DNA of 64,000 nt from Spirosoma panaciterrae DSM 21099 (GTDB lineage Bacteria > Bacteroidota > Bacteroidia > Cytophagales > Spirosomataceae). Position numbers and translations under genes: made by a program. Below the pieces are notes generated by a model. It was not told the origin of the DNA. It did no database searches and saw only the letters and a list, made by a program, of their open reading frames with translations. The stretch covers positions 124,001 through 188,000 of the forward strand of contig NZ_KB893217.1 of NCBI RefSeq assembly GCF_000374025.1. The letters are read 5' to 3'. Below are positions 34,906 through 42,801 of the stretch, piece after piece; the first letter of the stretch is position 1; every line of letters starts with the position of its first letter.

Positions 34906-35858
34906 TATTTTCTTGCCATTACTTTCTTCACTTGCTCAACAATCTTGTCGGCAGTAAGACCATACTTCTGCATCAGTTGATCAGGTGTACCACTTTCTCC
35001 GAAGGTATCATGAACACCAACGTATTCGAGCGGAGCCGGATAATGGCGAGACAGAACCTGTGCTACACTATCGCCCAGTCCACCATTCAGCATATGCTCT
35101 TCGGCCGAAACGGCACAACCCGTTTTCTTGATCGATGCCAGAATAGCCTCTTCATCTAACGGCTTAATCGTATGAATGTTAATAATGTCGGCTTCAATTC
35201 CTTCCTGAGATAGGATTTCACCCGCTTTAATGGCTTCCCAAACCAGGTGGCCCGTACAGAAAATCGACACATCACTTCCTTCATTCACGGTCCAGGCTTT
35301 ACCGATTTCAAATTTCTGATCGGCAGGCGTAAATACCGGAATGACCGGACGGCCAAAACGCAGATACACCGGACCTTCGTGATCGGCAATCGCAAGGGTA
35401 GCGGCTTTGGTCTGGTTATAATCGCAGGGATTGATAACGGTCATGTTCGGCAGCATTTTCATCATGCCCAAATCTTCCAGAATCTGGTGTGTAGCGCCGT
35501 CTTCACCCAGCGTCAATCCCGCGTGCGATGCACAGATTTTGACATTTTTGTTCGAATACGCGACCGACTGACGAATCTGGTCATAGACCCGACCCGTTGC
35601 GAAATTGGCAAACGTAGTAGCAAACGGGATATGCCCACCAATGGTCAACCCTGCCGAAACCCCAATCATATTGGCCTCGGCGATACCGCACTGGATAAAT
35701 CGATCCGGGTTTTCCTTGATAAATGCGTCGAGCTTGAGCGACCCGGCCAGATCGGCGGTCAGCGCTACAACATTGGGATGTGTTTTGCCCAGTTCGGCAA
35801 TGCCCGCGCCAAAGCCTGAGCGGGTATCTTTTTTCTCGGTGAACTCGTATTTTGTCAT
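34905..35858 (-). CDS. Transketolase, C-terminal subunit
   Basis: 317 residues. This is the pyrimidine-binding plus C-terminal half of a split transketolase: GFGAGIAELGKTHPNVVALT, the glutamate that activates thiamine diphosphate in QCGIAEANMIGVSAGL, and KICASHAGLTLGEDGATHQI with GPVYLRFGRP. It acts with the N-terminal subunit at 37500 in the non-oxidative pentose phosphate pathway. In most genomes with a split enzyme the two halves are adjacent. Here two defence-like genes stand between them, and this gene starts only 3 bp after the TOPRIM gene ends. Confidence 0.93.
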   Translation of the reverse strand: MTKYEFTEKKDTRSGFGAGIAELGKTHPNVVALTADLAGSLKLDAFIKENPDRFIQCGIAEANMIGVSAGLTIGGHIPFATTFANFATGRVYDQIRQSVAYSNKNVKICASHAGLTLGEDGATHQILEDLGMMKMLPNMTVINPCDYNQTKAATLAIADHEGPVYLRFGRPVIPVFTPADQKFEIGKAWTVNEGSDVSIFCTGHLVWEAIKAGEILSQEGIEADIINIHTIKPLDEEAILASIKKTGCAVSAEEHMLNGGLGDSVAQVLSRHYPAPLEYVGVHDTFGESGTPDQLMQKYGLTADKIVEQVKKVMARK

Positions 35859-35861
35859 ATT

Positions 35862-36440
35862 CTATTGATTCGCCGAAGCGAGGGTTTGCAATTTAGTTAG
35901 AAAATAAGTGGCACTCGGACAGTTGGTATGCTGAGCAGCATTTTCAATCGTAAAACCACAGCCAAGCATGGTTCTGGCAAATACTTTTTTATCCCCTATG
36001 CCTCGTCCTGTATACTGCTTACGTAAAGCAACTAATAACTCAAATGGAGCGCTGACCGACTCCGGCAAATCATGGTGAAAAGCCGTTTGGAATACCGTCG
36101 ACAATGTCTGGGAATCGGCCAAAAACCAGGCTTCCAGCGCCTGAACAGCCACACAAACTACGGTATCCGGAGCCTGGTATACTTCCCTTTTCACAACTGA
36201 AAATGAATCGACATTATCCATATCACGCAGAACCATGATCCAGTTGGCCCCAGCATCCCGCAGTAACTGAACCTGTGTATTCATACGCTGGCTACTGGCT
36301 TTTAAATTGCCTTTACCATCCATATCGATCACATCGCCAACCTGTTCAATTTGTTTCGAGCGTAAGTAATCCTGAAACTCCCGCGCTTTTAAAACTATTT
36401 TTTCGGACGCGCCTTCGACAATAAAGCCTACTTTCACCAT
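35862..36440 (-). CDS. TOPRIM-like protein of an ATPase-nuclease pair (DUF4276/RloB-like)
   Basis: 192 residues from the ATG at 36440, which overlaps the ATPase stop (ATGGTGA). The frame is open further to 36473, but the basic lead has no family match. TOPRIM hallmarks: E9 in GFIVEGASEKIVL and D73-x-D75 in VLRDMDNVDSF. The later ALEAWFLADSQT segment is typical of DUF4276/RloB-type proteins. Such proteins are encoded after AAA or OLD-type ATPases in phage-defence pairs (AbiL/RloAB, PARIS-like), where the TOPRIM domain probably cuts nucleic acid. The defence role here is inferred from the pair; exact family assignment needs a profile search. Confidence 0.78.
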   Translation of the reverse strand: MVKVGFIVEGASEKIVLKAREFQDYLRSKQIEQVGDVIDMDGKGNLKASSQRMNTQVQLLRDAGANWIMVLRDMDNVDSFSVVKREVYQAPDTVVCVAVQALEAWFLADSQTLSTVFQTAFHHDLPESVSAPFELLVALRKQYTGRGIGDKKVFARTMLGCGFTIENAAQHTNCPSATYFLTKLQTLASANQ

Positions 36441-37387
36441 GGTAAGCCCCCTCCTAGGGCGCCTGTCAGCCATGCTTCATCAGTTGGCAGATCGTAGAAA
36501 TTGTGATCCTTAATCTGTTTTACAGTAGTGGCTCCATCCTTTTTATTAACTAGAACAATTTCGTCGGTTGTCAGGCATCGGACCAAGGATTCGGAATGCG
36601 TATTAAGCCAGATAAAATGTCCTTTTTCGTTGCATTGACTACGAAAAAAGTCAACCAGGGTCATCAGAACCTGTGGGTGCAAACCATTTTCAGGTTCTTC
36701 AATGCAAAGAAACTGCGGCTCATCGCTCTGGTAAACAGCCGCCAGCATGGCTAAAATATTGTATGTACCATCAGAGATCAGGTCTTTTGTGAAATAGCTT
36801 GGAACAGAATCTTCAAACCAATGCAACTCATCTCGATCATCTACTTCGACAGACTTAAACCCTGGTACAAATAAATCAAGCCATTCGAAGATTTCATCTC
36901 TTAAGTTTTCGTTTGCTAAAACGCGCTTAAGTACTTTTTCAAGATTTTTCGCAGAAAGCGATAAACGCAGGCTGTCGTTCAATCGAAACTTTTCTAAACT
37001 TTCGTTTTTGACAAACAAACGGCTAAATCTTTCCATGAACTGTCTATAAACATCCCCTTTAGGCCCCCTGGGTATGTCTGTTGATTGCTCAGCCAATTGA
37101 ACTTTAGAAAAACTATTGGAGAATAATGCATATTCTCCAATTTCAGCTCTAAAGCCAAACTCAGAGCTCTTATCCTGACGTCTTTGCAGGCTATCAAGAC
37201 CTCCAAATAAGCTAAGACTAGCAGACCCTTTATAATTATAGGATATATTCACAAACTCCAAAGCCTCGAAAATATTCGACTTGCCCGACCCGTTGGGGCC
37301 GACAAAGACCGTGAACGGATTCGGCTCTATAAGCTCGATCCGTTCAATGGACTTGAAATTTTCGATGACTAAGCGTTTGATTTGCAT
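36434..37387 (-). CDS. AAA/ABC-type ATPase (AAA_21/OLD-like) of a putative defence pair
   Basis: 317 residues. SMC/RecF-like ATPase: IKRLVIENFKSIERIEL, Walker A in GPNGSGKSN (residues 30-38), signature-like LISDGTYNILAMLAAVYQ, Walker B and catalytic Glu in FLCIEEPENGLHPQ, and H-loop WLNTHSESLV. The middle 100 residues are a helical insert. No nuclease domain is fused to it; the TOPRIM gene follows in overlapping frame. Codons are AT-richer than in the flanking transketolase genes, which would fit acquisition, but I did not compute this. It lies between transketolase halves and has element I as its leader. A phage-defence role is inference. Confidence 0.85.
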   Translation of the reverse strand: MQIKRLVIENFKSIERIELIEPNPFTVFVGPNGSGKSNIFEALEFVNISYNYKGSASLSLFGGLDSLQRRQDKSSEFGFRAEIGEYALFSNSFSKVQLAEQSTDIPRGPKGDVYRQFMERFSRLFVKNESLEKFRLNDSLRLSLSAKNLEKVLKRVLANENLRDEIFEWLDLFVPGFKSVEVDDRDELHWFEDSVPSYFTKDLISDGTYNILAMLAAVYQSDEPQFLCIEEPENGLHPQVLMTLVDFFRSQCNEKGHFIWLNTHSESLVRCLTTDEIVLVNKKDGATTVKQIKDHNFYDLPTDEAWLTGALGGGLPW

Positions 37388-37395
37388 GGAGTCAA

Positions 37396-37495
37396 TTGTA
37401 GAGACGCCATCCCTGGCGTCTCCTATGCGTCAGCTATTTTTCACGTCAGCCAAAAATCATCCGGTCATGAGACGCGAAGGATCGTGTCTCTACAA
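37396..37495. repeat. Nested palindromic element upstream of the defence pair (element I)
   Basis: Outer arms TTGTAGAGAC and GTCTCTACAA. Each arm is itself nearly palindromic (GAGACGCCATCCCTGGCGTCTC on the left; GAGACGCGAAGGATCGTGTCTC on the right), making a cruciform-like structure of about 100 bp between the transketolase N-terminal gene and the ATPase gene. Repeats of this GTAGAGACG type are reminiscent of small REP/MITE-like elements. The element ends 4 bp before the transketolase stop codon. Confidence 0.8.
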
Positions 37496-37499
37496 CAAA

Positions 37500-38357
37500 T
37501 TAATAATCCGACATACCTACCGTTAAAGGCAATTGATTCAAGGCCTGCTGGAGCTGCTCGGCATTTGGCGCAACACCATGCCATTTGTAGCTACCAACCA
37601 TGTAATCAACCCCGAAGCCCATTTCGGTATGCATCAGAATCAACGTCGGTACGTCTGGATTTTCCTGCGCTTTCCGAAGCGTTTTGATCACATCGGCCAT
37701 GTCGTTGCCCTGCATTTCGTCGACATGCCAGCCAAAAGCGGCATATTTTGCTCCGAGGTCGCGGTTATTGTTTACGTTGTCGGTTTTACCGTCGATCTGT
37801 GCGTGGTTGAAGTCGATTACAGCCGTCAGATTACCCAGTTTTTTGTTGGGCGCAAACTGAGCGGCTTCCCATATCTGACCTTCCTGCTGCTCGCCATCGC
37901 CCATGAGGACGTATACATGGTTTTTATCGCCATTAAGTTTTTTCGAGTAAGCTGCCCCAGCCGCTACCGACAGACCTTGCCCCAACGAACCCGATGCAAT
38001 GCGTACCCCTGGCAGATGCTCGGCTGTGGTTGGGTGCCCCTGCAGACGGCTATCCAGCTTACGGAACGTAGCTAATTCAGATAATGGGAAATAACCGGCC
38101 CGAGCCAGTACCGAATAAAATACCGGCGAAATGTGTCCATTCGAGAGGAAGAAAATGTCCTCATCACGACCATCCATATCGAAAATCGGATTGCCCTTGT
38201 CGTCCTTTTTCCGGTTCATAATCTCAAAATAGAGGGCAACCATGAAGTCGGTGCAGCCTAAGGAGCCTCCTGGGTGACCAGAGTTGACGGCCGCAACCAT
38301 GCGGACAATATCACGCCGTACGGCGGTAGCAATGTGTTCGAGTTGTTCGAGTTCCAT
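37500..38357 (-). CDS. Transketolase, N-terminal subunit
   Basis: 285 residues, the thiamine-diphosphate-binding half. Marks: MVAAVNSGHPGGSLGCTDFM, FFLSNGHISPVFYSVLARAG, HPTTAEHLPGVRIASGSLGQ, the cofactor motif VLMGDGEQQEGQIWEAAQFA (GDG...N replaced in typical manner) and YKWHGVAPNAEQ. It pairs with the C-terminal subunit at 34905. Between this gene and its partner lie element I and the ATPase-TOPRIM pair. Element J lies upstream, separating it from the peroxiredoxin gene. Confidence 0.93.
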   Translation of the reverse strand: MELEQLEHIATAVRRDIVRMVAAVNSGHPGGSLGCTDFMVALYFEIMNRKKDDKGNPIFDMDGRDEDIFFLSNGHISPVFYSVLARAGYFPLSELATFRKLDSRLQGHPTTAEHLPGVRIASGSLGQGLSVAAGAAYSKKLNGDKNHVYVLMGDGEQQEGQIWEAAQFAPNKKLGNLTAVIDFNHAQIDGKTDNVNNNRDLGAKYAAFGWHVDEMQGNDMADVIKTLRKAQENPDVPTLILMHTEMGFGVDYMVGSYKWHGVAPNAEQLQQALNQLPLTVGMSDY

Positions 38358-38360
38358 ACT

Positions 38361-38458
38361 TGTTAGGAGTTAGAAGTCAGGAGTTAGGAGTGGGAATTCA
38401 CCTGGTACGCTCTTCCTGCACCAGCCATTCGCACTCCTCGCTCCAAACCCCTGCGTAC
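38361..38458. repeat. Inverted pair of heptamer tandems, AGTTAGG class (element J)
   Basis: The left arm reads TGTTAGG, AGTTAGA, AGTCAGG, AGTTAGG, AGTGGGA, a 7-nt period. The right arm (38425-38458) is the decayed complement (CGCACTCCTCGCTCC). It fills the gap between the peroxiredoxin stop and the transketolase N-terminal start. Same unit as element H, 3.5 kb away, so the two bracket the transketolase/defence block. Confidence 0.7.
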
Positions 38459-38908
38459 TTATTTTAAAATTTGATCTGCGTGGTTTTGGGTATCTACTTT
38501 GGTAATAATATCGGTAATGATGCCTGCTTCATCGATCAGGAACGTTGTCCGGACAATACCCATATGGGTGCGCCCATACATCGATTTTTCTTTCCAGACC
38601 CCATACGCTTCTACAATCTGCTTGTCGGTATCGGCAACGAGCGGAAACGGCAGACTGTACTTCTTAATAAACTTCTGGTGCGACTTGTGGTCATCCACAC
38701 TAACCCCCAGCACTTCATAGCCAGCCGCCCGAAGCCGATCTTCATTGTCGCGCAGGCTACAGGCTTCGGCCGTACAGCCGGGTGTGTCATCTTTAGGATA
38801 GAAATACAGGACCACCTTCTTTCCCCGATAATTGGATAGCTTAATCAGCGTACCGTTCTGATCGGTACTTGTAAAATCGGGAGCAGGATCACCAACTTTT
38901 AATTCCAT
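38459..38908 (-). CDS. bcp: Thioredoxin-dependent peroxiredoxin (BCP/PrxQ type)
   Basis: 149 residues. Motifs: GDPAPDFTSTDQNG, VVLYFYPKDDTPGCTAEACS with the peroxidatic Cys in TPGC and a second Cys five residues later (the BCP/PrxQ arrangement), GVSVDDHKSHQKFIKKYSL and the late RTTFLIDEAG. It reduces hydrogen and organic peroxides with thioredoxin in the cytoplasm. It is upstream of the transketolase gene but separated by element J, and 34 bp downstream of the M23 peptidase gene. Confidence 0.94.
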   Translation of the reverse strand: MELKVGDPAPDFTSTDQNGTLIKLSNYRGKKVVLYFYPKDDTPGCTAEACSLRDNEDRLRAAGYEVLGVSVDDHKSHQKFIKKYSLPFPLVADTDKQIVEAYGVWKEKSMYGRTHMGIVRTTFLIDEAGIITDIITKVDTQNHADQILK

Positions 38909-38942
38909 ACGCTTTATTGTTCCGAGTTTGATGGTTACTAAA

Positions 38943-41072
38943 CTATCGTCGCTTCCGATGGCTTTTCGAAGTGACTTTCCGGCGAACGGCCCGTTGGGGT
39001 TCCTTTATCGTTGTGCTGTCGGAGCCAATGTTCCCGACCTGATCTTTTACCTGTACAATTACCTCGTCACCCGCTTCAAACGGCTCATCAGGGTTTAACT
39101 TATCCGACCACAGTAAAGCCCGTTTATAGTCGTACTGCATCAATACCCACTCTCCATTGACCAGAGCCCGGAACTGGGCAATACCCGACAAATCGTCACG
39201 AATGCGGGCTGTAATTCCGGCCGGAGTTGCGCTCAAAATCTGAACCGTTGGCGGGTTTATGTCGGTCATAAGCTGAAAACGTCCCAGCGAGCGAGTTCTG
39301 AACTCAAGATGACCTTTATTCCATTTGCCGCCAAGGAAGCTCTGATTGCCATTACTTGTCCAGTAAGCCTTCGTTCGGGCGGTGTCAATGGCCATCGGCA
39401 CAATCGGTGTATACTGAACCATTAAGTAATCATTTAATGGAATCGTCGATTGGTTAATTTCCAGACCGCCACTCGGTAGTGTCCGTACAGCTAGATGAAG
39501 TGTATCAAAAAGGGTTTTGGCTCCAAAGTCGAGCCGGGTATTTCCCTCAATATAAGTATCATTTCGACCCGGAATAATGCGCTTTTTGAAATTAGTGCGC
39601 ACAACACTCCGGTCAAACTGCACCGAATCGGGCAAATACTGACGCAAATCTATAAGATAAACGGCTTGATTGCTACGCACATAGCTAACAGATTGCTCGA
39701 CTACAGTTCGCCCGGTAATTAATTTAGCTTTGGGCGGATTGGTAAGCGATACGTTTTTGACACTTAATTTAAGCACATTTTCGTCGGTCGTAATGGTTGC
39801 CGAAGGGTCGCCCCGAAACACTTCGGGTGCAGTGGGCGCTACCTGAGCATCCATGGTATCGATCGACGGGAAGGAGGTTGGTGCTGCTACTTCGGGCTGA
39901 ATGGTAAATGACAACTGAGTCGCATGATCGAACGCATCATATAGTGTCAGCATCACCTCATGTGGACGCCCATCCAGCAAAGGCAAACGCCCACGATAAG
40001 CGGCATTGCTCTGTAGCTTGTACAAATTCAGAATATTTCCATCGGCAATATACCCCCGATGATACCGCTGCCCACTCGTTTGCTCGACTTCATAATTTTC
40101 ATGAACGTTCATAAACCGCGTCTGCTCATTCGGAAAACTGTTCATGTTATAAGCAAACACTTCCTTCCCATCCAGCCGTATCTCCAGACAACTGATGCCA
40201 TTTCGATAGGGAGACCCACTGGTTTTGTCGTAAGCCAGTACTTCCATACCAATCAGCCCCGAAGCCGTAATCGGTTGCGTGATCGTATACGTCCCATCGG
40301 CCCGACGAACAGGCACGTAACTTACCCGTTGATATTCGCCGTTGATTCGTGAACTGGCCGTCATGGTTTTCAGAGCGACGCGCTCAAAATAAGGCGGAAC
40401 CTCATCCTGAATTTCTGAAAACCCATACAATAACGGATTGATGAGGTTGTCGCGCGCATCCCGAATTTCAAAATGCAGGTGTGGTCCCCCCGACCCTCCT
40501 GTGTTGCCCGATGCAGCAATGACATCTCCTTTCTTGACCGGAAACTGATCTGGCTGGGGGCGGATGTCGATTTCGAAGGTCTTGGCCTGATACTGTTGTT
40601 CGCGCAGGTATCGTCCAAGGGTATCTTTCAGGGATTTTAAGTGACCATATACCGTAGTCAAGCCGTTGGGATGCTTGATAAACACAACATTTCCATAGCC
40701 ACCCGTAAATACGGCAATACGGGAAACATACCCATCCGCAGCCGCATGCACATCCAGCCCCTCACGACCGCCCGTGCGAATATCCAGGCCCGCATGGAAG
40801 TGGTTCGGTCGTAAATCGCCCATCCCACCCGATAGTGAATTAGCTGCTCCGGGCTGAATCGGAAACAGGAAATAACCATCAACGAGTGTTCCCGGCTGAA
40901 TGTACCCGGTTTGGGGCTGACCTGACTGAGTCGATAAAACGGGCTTGGTCGGCTGTCCATAAACTGACCCTGAAGCAATCAGAAGCAGCATGGACCAATA
41001 AAAAAGTGATCGTGTCAAAAGCAAAAGATTGGAAAGTTGATAGCGAGCCGAAATGCCGGATCGATTCGCCAA
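38943..41072 (-). CDS. Secreted M23 (LytM-type) metallopeptidase
   Basis: About 690-709 residues. The frame begins at a TTG (41072); the signal peptide region is LLLLTRSLFYWSMLLLIASG, so the true start may be a TTG slightly downstream. The peptidase domain follows the signal: HFHAGLDIRTGGREGLDVHA (first zinc His and Asp), GYGNVVFIKHPNGLTTVYGH and the zinc HxH of GGSGGPHLHFEI. These cleave peptidoglycan cross-bridges or act as LytM-type amidase activators. The long C-terminal part (about 230-690) consists of beta-sandwich modules of unknown role, ending in a basic tail. The FAH-family gene lies 6 bp upstream on the same strand. Confidence 0.88.
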   Translation of the reverse strand: MANRSGISARYQLSNLLLLTRSLFYWSMLLLIASGSVYGQPTKPVLSTQSGQPQTGYIQPGTLVDGYFLFPIQPGAANSLSGGMGDLRPNHFHAGLDIRTGGREGLDVHAAADGYVSRIAVFTGGYGNVVFIKHPNGLTTVYGHLKSLKDTLGRYLREQQYQAKTFEIDIRPQPDQFPVKKGDVIAASGNTGGSGGPHLHFEIRDARDNLINPLLYGFSEIQDEVPPYFERVALKTMTASSRINGEYQRVSYVPVRRADGTYTITQPITASGLIGMEVLAYDKTSGSPYRNGISCLEIRLDGKEVFAYNMNSFPNEQTRFMNVHENYEVEQTSGQRYHRGYIADGNILNLYKLQSNAAYRGRLPLLDGRPHEVMLTLYDAFDHATQLSFTIQPEVAAPTSFPSIDTMDAQVAPTAPEVFRGDPSATITTDENVLKLSVKNVSLTNPPKAKLITGRTVVEQSVSYVRSNQAVYLIDLRQYLPDSVQFDRSVVRTNFKKRIIPGRNDTYIEGNTRLDFGAKTLFDTLHLAVRTLPSGGLEINQSTIPLNDYLMVQYTPIVPMAIDTARTKAYWTSNGNQSFLGGKWNKGHLEFRTRSLGRFQLMTDINPPTVQILSATPAGITARIRDDLSGIAQFRALVNGEWVLMQYDYKRALLWSDKLNPDEPFEAGDEVIVQVKDQVGNIGSDSTTIKEPQRAVRRKVTSKSHRKRR

Positions 41073-41078
41073 ACTAAA

Positions 41079-41690
41079 CTACTTAACGTCGAACGTTAGC
41101 ATGGGTTTATCTTCAATGTAGGCGGTCAGCCGATCTCCGACTTGTACAGGCCCAACGCCGTGTGGCGTACCCGTAAATAGAATATCGCCCTGCTGCAATA
41201 GGAAATACCGGGATACAAATGAAATCAGGTAGTCTATTTTGTACAGCATCAGGCTGGTATTGCCCTGCTGACGCGTTTCGCCGTTGATATCTAACCGGAA
41301 ATTAAGGTTTTGTAAATCTTGATAATCCGTCTTAGGCACAAATCCGGAAATGGGTGCCGATCCATTGAAGCCCTTGGCCAGCTCCCAGGGAAGCCCTTTC
41401 GCCTTCAACTTACTCTGCACATCACGAGCCGTAAAATCGATACCGATGCCGACTTCGTCGTAATATTTATGCGCGAATTTCTCGTCGATGTTTTTGCCCA
41501 CCCGATTGATTTTTACCAGAATCTCCACCTCGTGGTGAACATCGGTGGAAAATTCAGGGTAGAAAAACGGCTCATTTTTCAGGGGGATAGCCGTTTCGGG
41601 CTTCATGAAGATAACCGGATCGTCAGGGCGCTCGTTGTTAAGTTCCTTAATGTGTTCGGCGTAATTACGACCAACGCAGATAATTTTCAT
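41079..41690 (-). CDS. Fumarylacetoacetate hydrolase-family protein
   Basis: 203 residues. Family blocks: IICVGRNYAEHIKELNNERP, PVIFMKPETAI, VHHEVEILVKINRVGKNI (metal-binding Glu pair in HxVExE form), GIDFTARDVQSKLKAKGLPW and GDILFTGTPHGVGPVQVGD. It matches the short YcgM-type members, which are acylpyruvate hydrolases or oxaloacetate decarboxylases. The metal site is complete. Substrate unknown. The stop is 6 bp before the M23 peptidase frame, so the two may be co-transcribed although their functions look unrelated. Confidence 0.9.
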   Translation of the reverse strand: MKIICVGRNYAEHIKELNNERPDDPVIFMKPETAIPLKNEPFFYPEFSTDVHHEVEILVKINRVGKNIDEKFAHKYYDEVGIGIDFTARDVQSKLKAKGLPWELAKGFNGSAPISGFVPKTDYQDLQNLNFRLDINGETRQQGNTSLMLYKIDYLISFVSRYFLLQQGDILFTGTPHGVGPVQVGDRLTAYIEDKPMLTFDVK

Positions 41691-41899
41691 AGACGTAACG
41701 CGGACATTCCGCCCGCACAGATGCGGCTGTAGAGCAGAATACTAGTCCGTCTGGCCGCAGTAGGTTTAAACCAAGAAGAATATCGCAAATCTAACGACTA
41801 AAGAGGGGTAGACCACATGAATGACAGAAATTTTGAACAATTCCAGTACCTTACCAGTCTTATTACGTCAGAATGTCATCTACCATTAAACACACACAA

Positions 41900-42733
41900 A
41901 TGAAAAAAGTATTGATTCTTATGCTATCGCTTGCTTTCGCGGTTACGGCCTGTGAAAAAGTACCTTTAACCGGGCGAAAGCAATTGATTCTGGTTCCTCC
42001 CAGCGATATGCTGGCGATGAGCTTTACGCAGTATAAAGCCTTTCTGGACACCAGTCGGGTGGTGCCTACGTCCAACAACGACGCCGAAATGGTAACCCGT
42101 GTAGGCAACCGCATCCGTCAGGCTGTTGAAAGTTATATGAACAGCAATGGATTTTCAAAACGGCTCGAAGGCTTTCAGTGGGAATATCATCTGGTGCAAA
42201 GCAATCAGGTGAATGCCTGGTGTATGCCGGGTGGTAAGATCGTTGTGTATTCAGGTATTTTACCGTATACGCAAAACGAAGCCGGTTTAGCTACCGTACT
42301 GGGTCATGAAGTATCGCACGCCATTGCCGAACACGGGAATGAACGCATGAGCGAAGGCCTGCTTGCCAATGGTCTGCTACAGGCTGGTCAGGTGGCTACT
42401 GGTATTGCCACCTCCGCTAAAAGCCCACAAACGCAGGCATTGTTTCAGCAGGCTTTTGGTGTAGTGGGGCCTTTGGCTTATCAGTTTGGTCGTGGCCTTC
42501 CGCATAGCCGAAGCCAGGAATCGGAAGCTGACCACCTGGGTTTGATTTTTATGTCGATGGCGGGATATAATCCGGCCGAAGCCATTACGTTCTGGCAGCG
42601 CATGGCTAAAGCCAGTGGCGGAAAAGCCCCGGCTGAATTTTTCTCCGATCACCCTTCCGATGCCCGACGGATTGCTGACTTGCAGAAACTGCTGCCCGAT
42701 GCGCAAAAGTATTACGCCAGCGCACGGCGTTAG
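41900..42733 (+). CDS. M48-family lipoprotein metallopeptidase
   Basis: 277 residues from the ATG at 41900, giving MKKVLILMLSLAFAVTAC with a lipobox Cys at residue 18; the earlier ATG at 41873 would spoil the signal. The zinc motif is VLGHEVSHAIAEHG with the third ligand in SRSQESEADHLGL. WCMPGGKIVVYSGILP is a further family mark, and the C-terminal SDHPSDARRIADLQKLL closes the domain. Similar to LoiP/BepA-type periplasmic proteases that remove misassembled outer-membrane proteins. It stands alone, followed by a strong bidirectional terminator. Confidence 0.93.
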   Translation: MKKVLILMLSLAFAVTACEKVPLTGRKQLILVPPSDMLAMSFTQYKAFLDTSRVVPTSNNDAEMVTRVGNRIRQAVESYMNSNGFSKRLEGFQWEYHLVQSNQVNAWCMPGGKIVVYSGILPYTQNEAGLATVLGHEVSHAIAEHGNERMSEGLLANGLLQAGQVATGIATSAKSPQTQALFQQAFGVVGPLAYQFGRGLPHSRSQESEADHLGLIFMSMAGYNPAEAITFWQRMAKASGGKAPAEFFSDHPSDARRIADLQKLLPDAQKYYASARR

Positions 42734-42746
42734 TATATTACCTTAC

Positions 42747-42786
42747 AAACAGAAAAGCCGGAGCACATACTCCGGCTTTTCTGTTT
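42747..42786. terminator. Bidirectional intrinsic terminator
   Basis: Perfect 17-bp arms AAACAGAAAAGCCGGAG / CTCCGGCTTTTCTGTTT with a 6-base loop, giving T-runs in both directions, between the convergent M48 peptidase and sucC genes. Confidence 0.9.
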
Positions 42787-42801
42787 ACCTACCATTTGCT
42801 A

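Noticed and set aside
35247..35819. 190-codon frame opposite the transketolase C-terminal gene
   Set aside because: Shadow; the minus-strand transketolase match is complete.
37396..37495. Element I as the end of a transposon that carried in the defence pair
   Set aside because: Only one copy is seen and no matching end or target duplication was found near 35860, so a transposon border is not supported.
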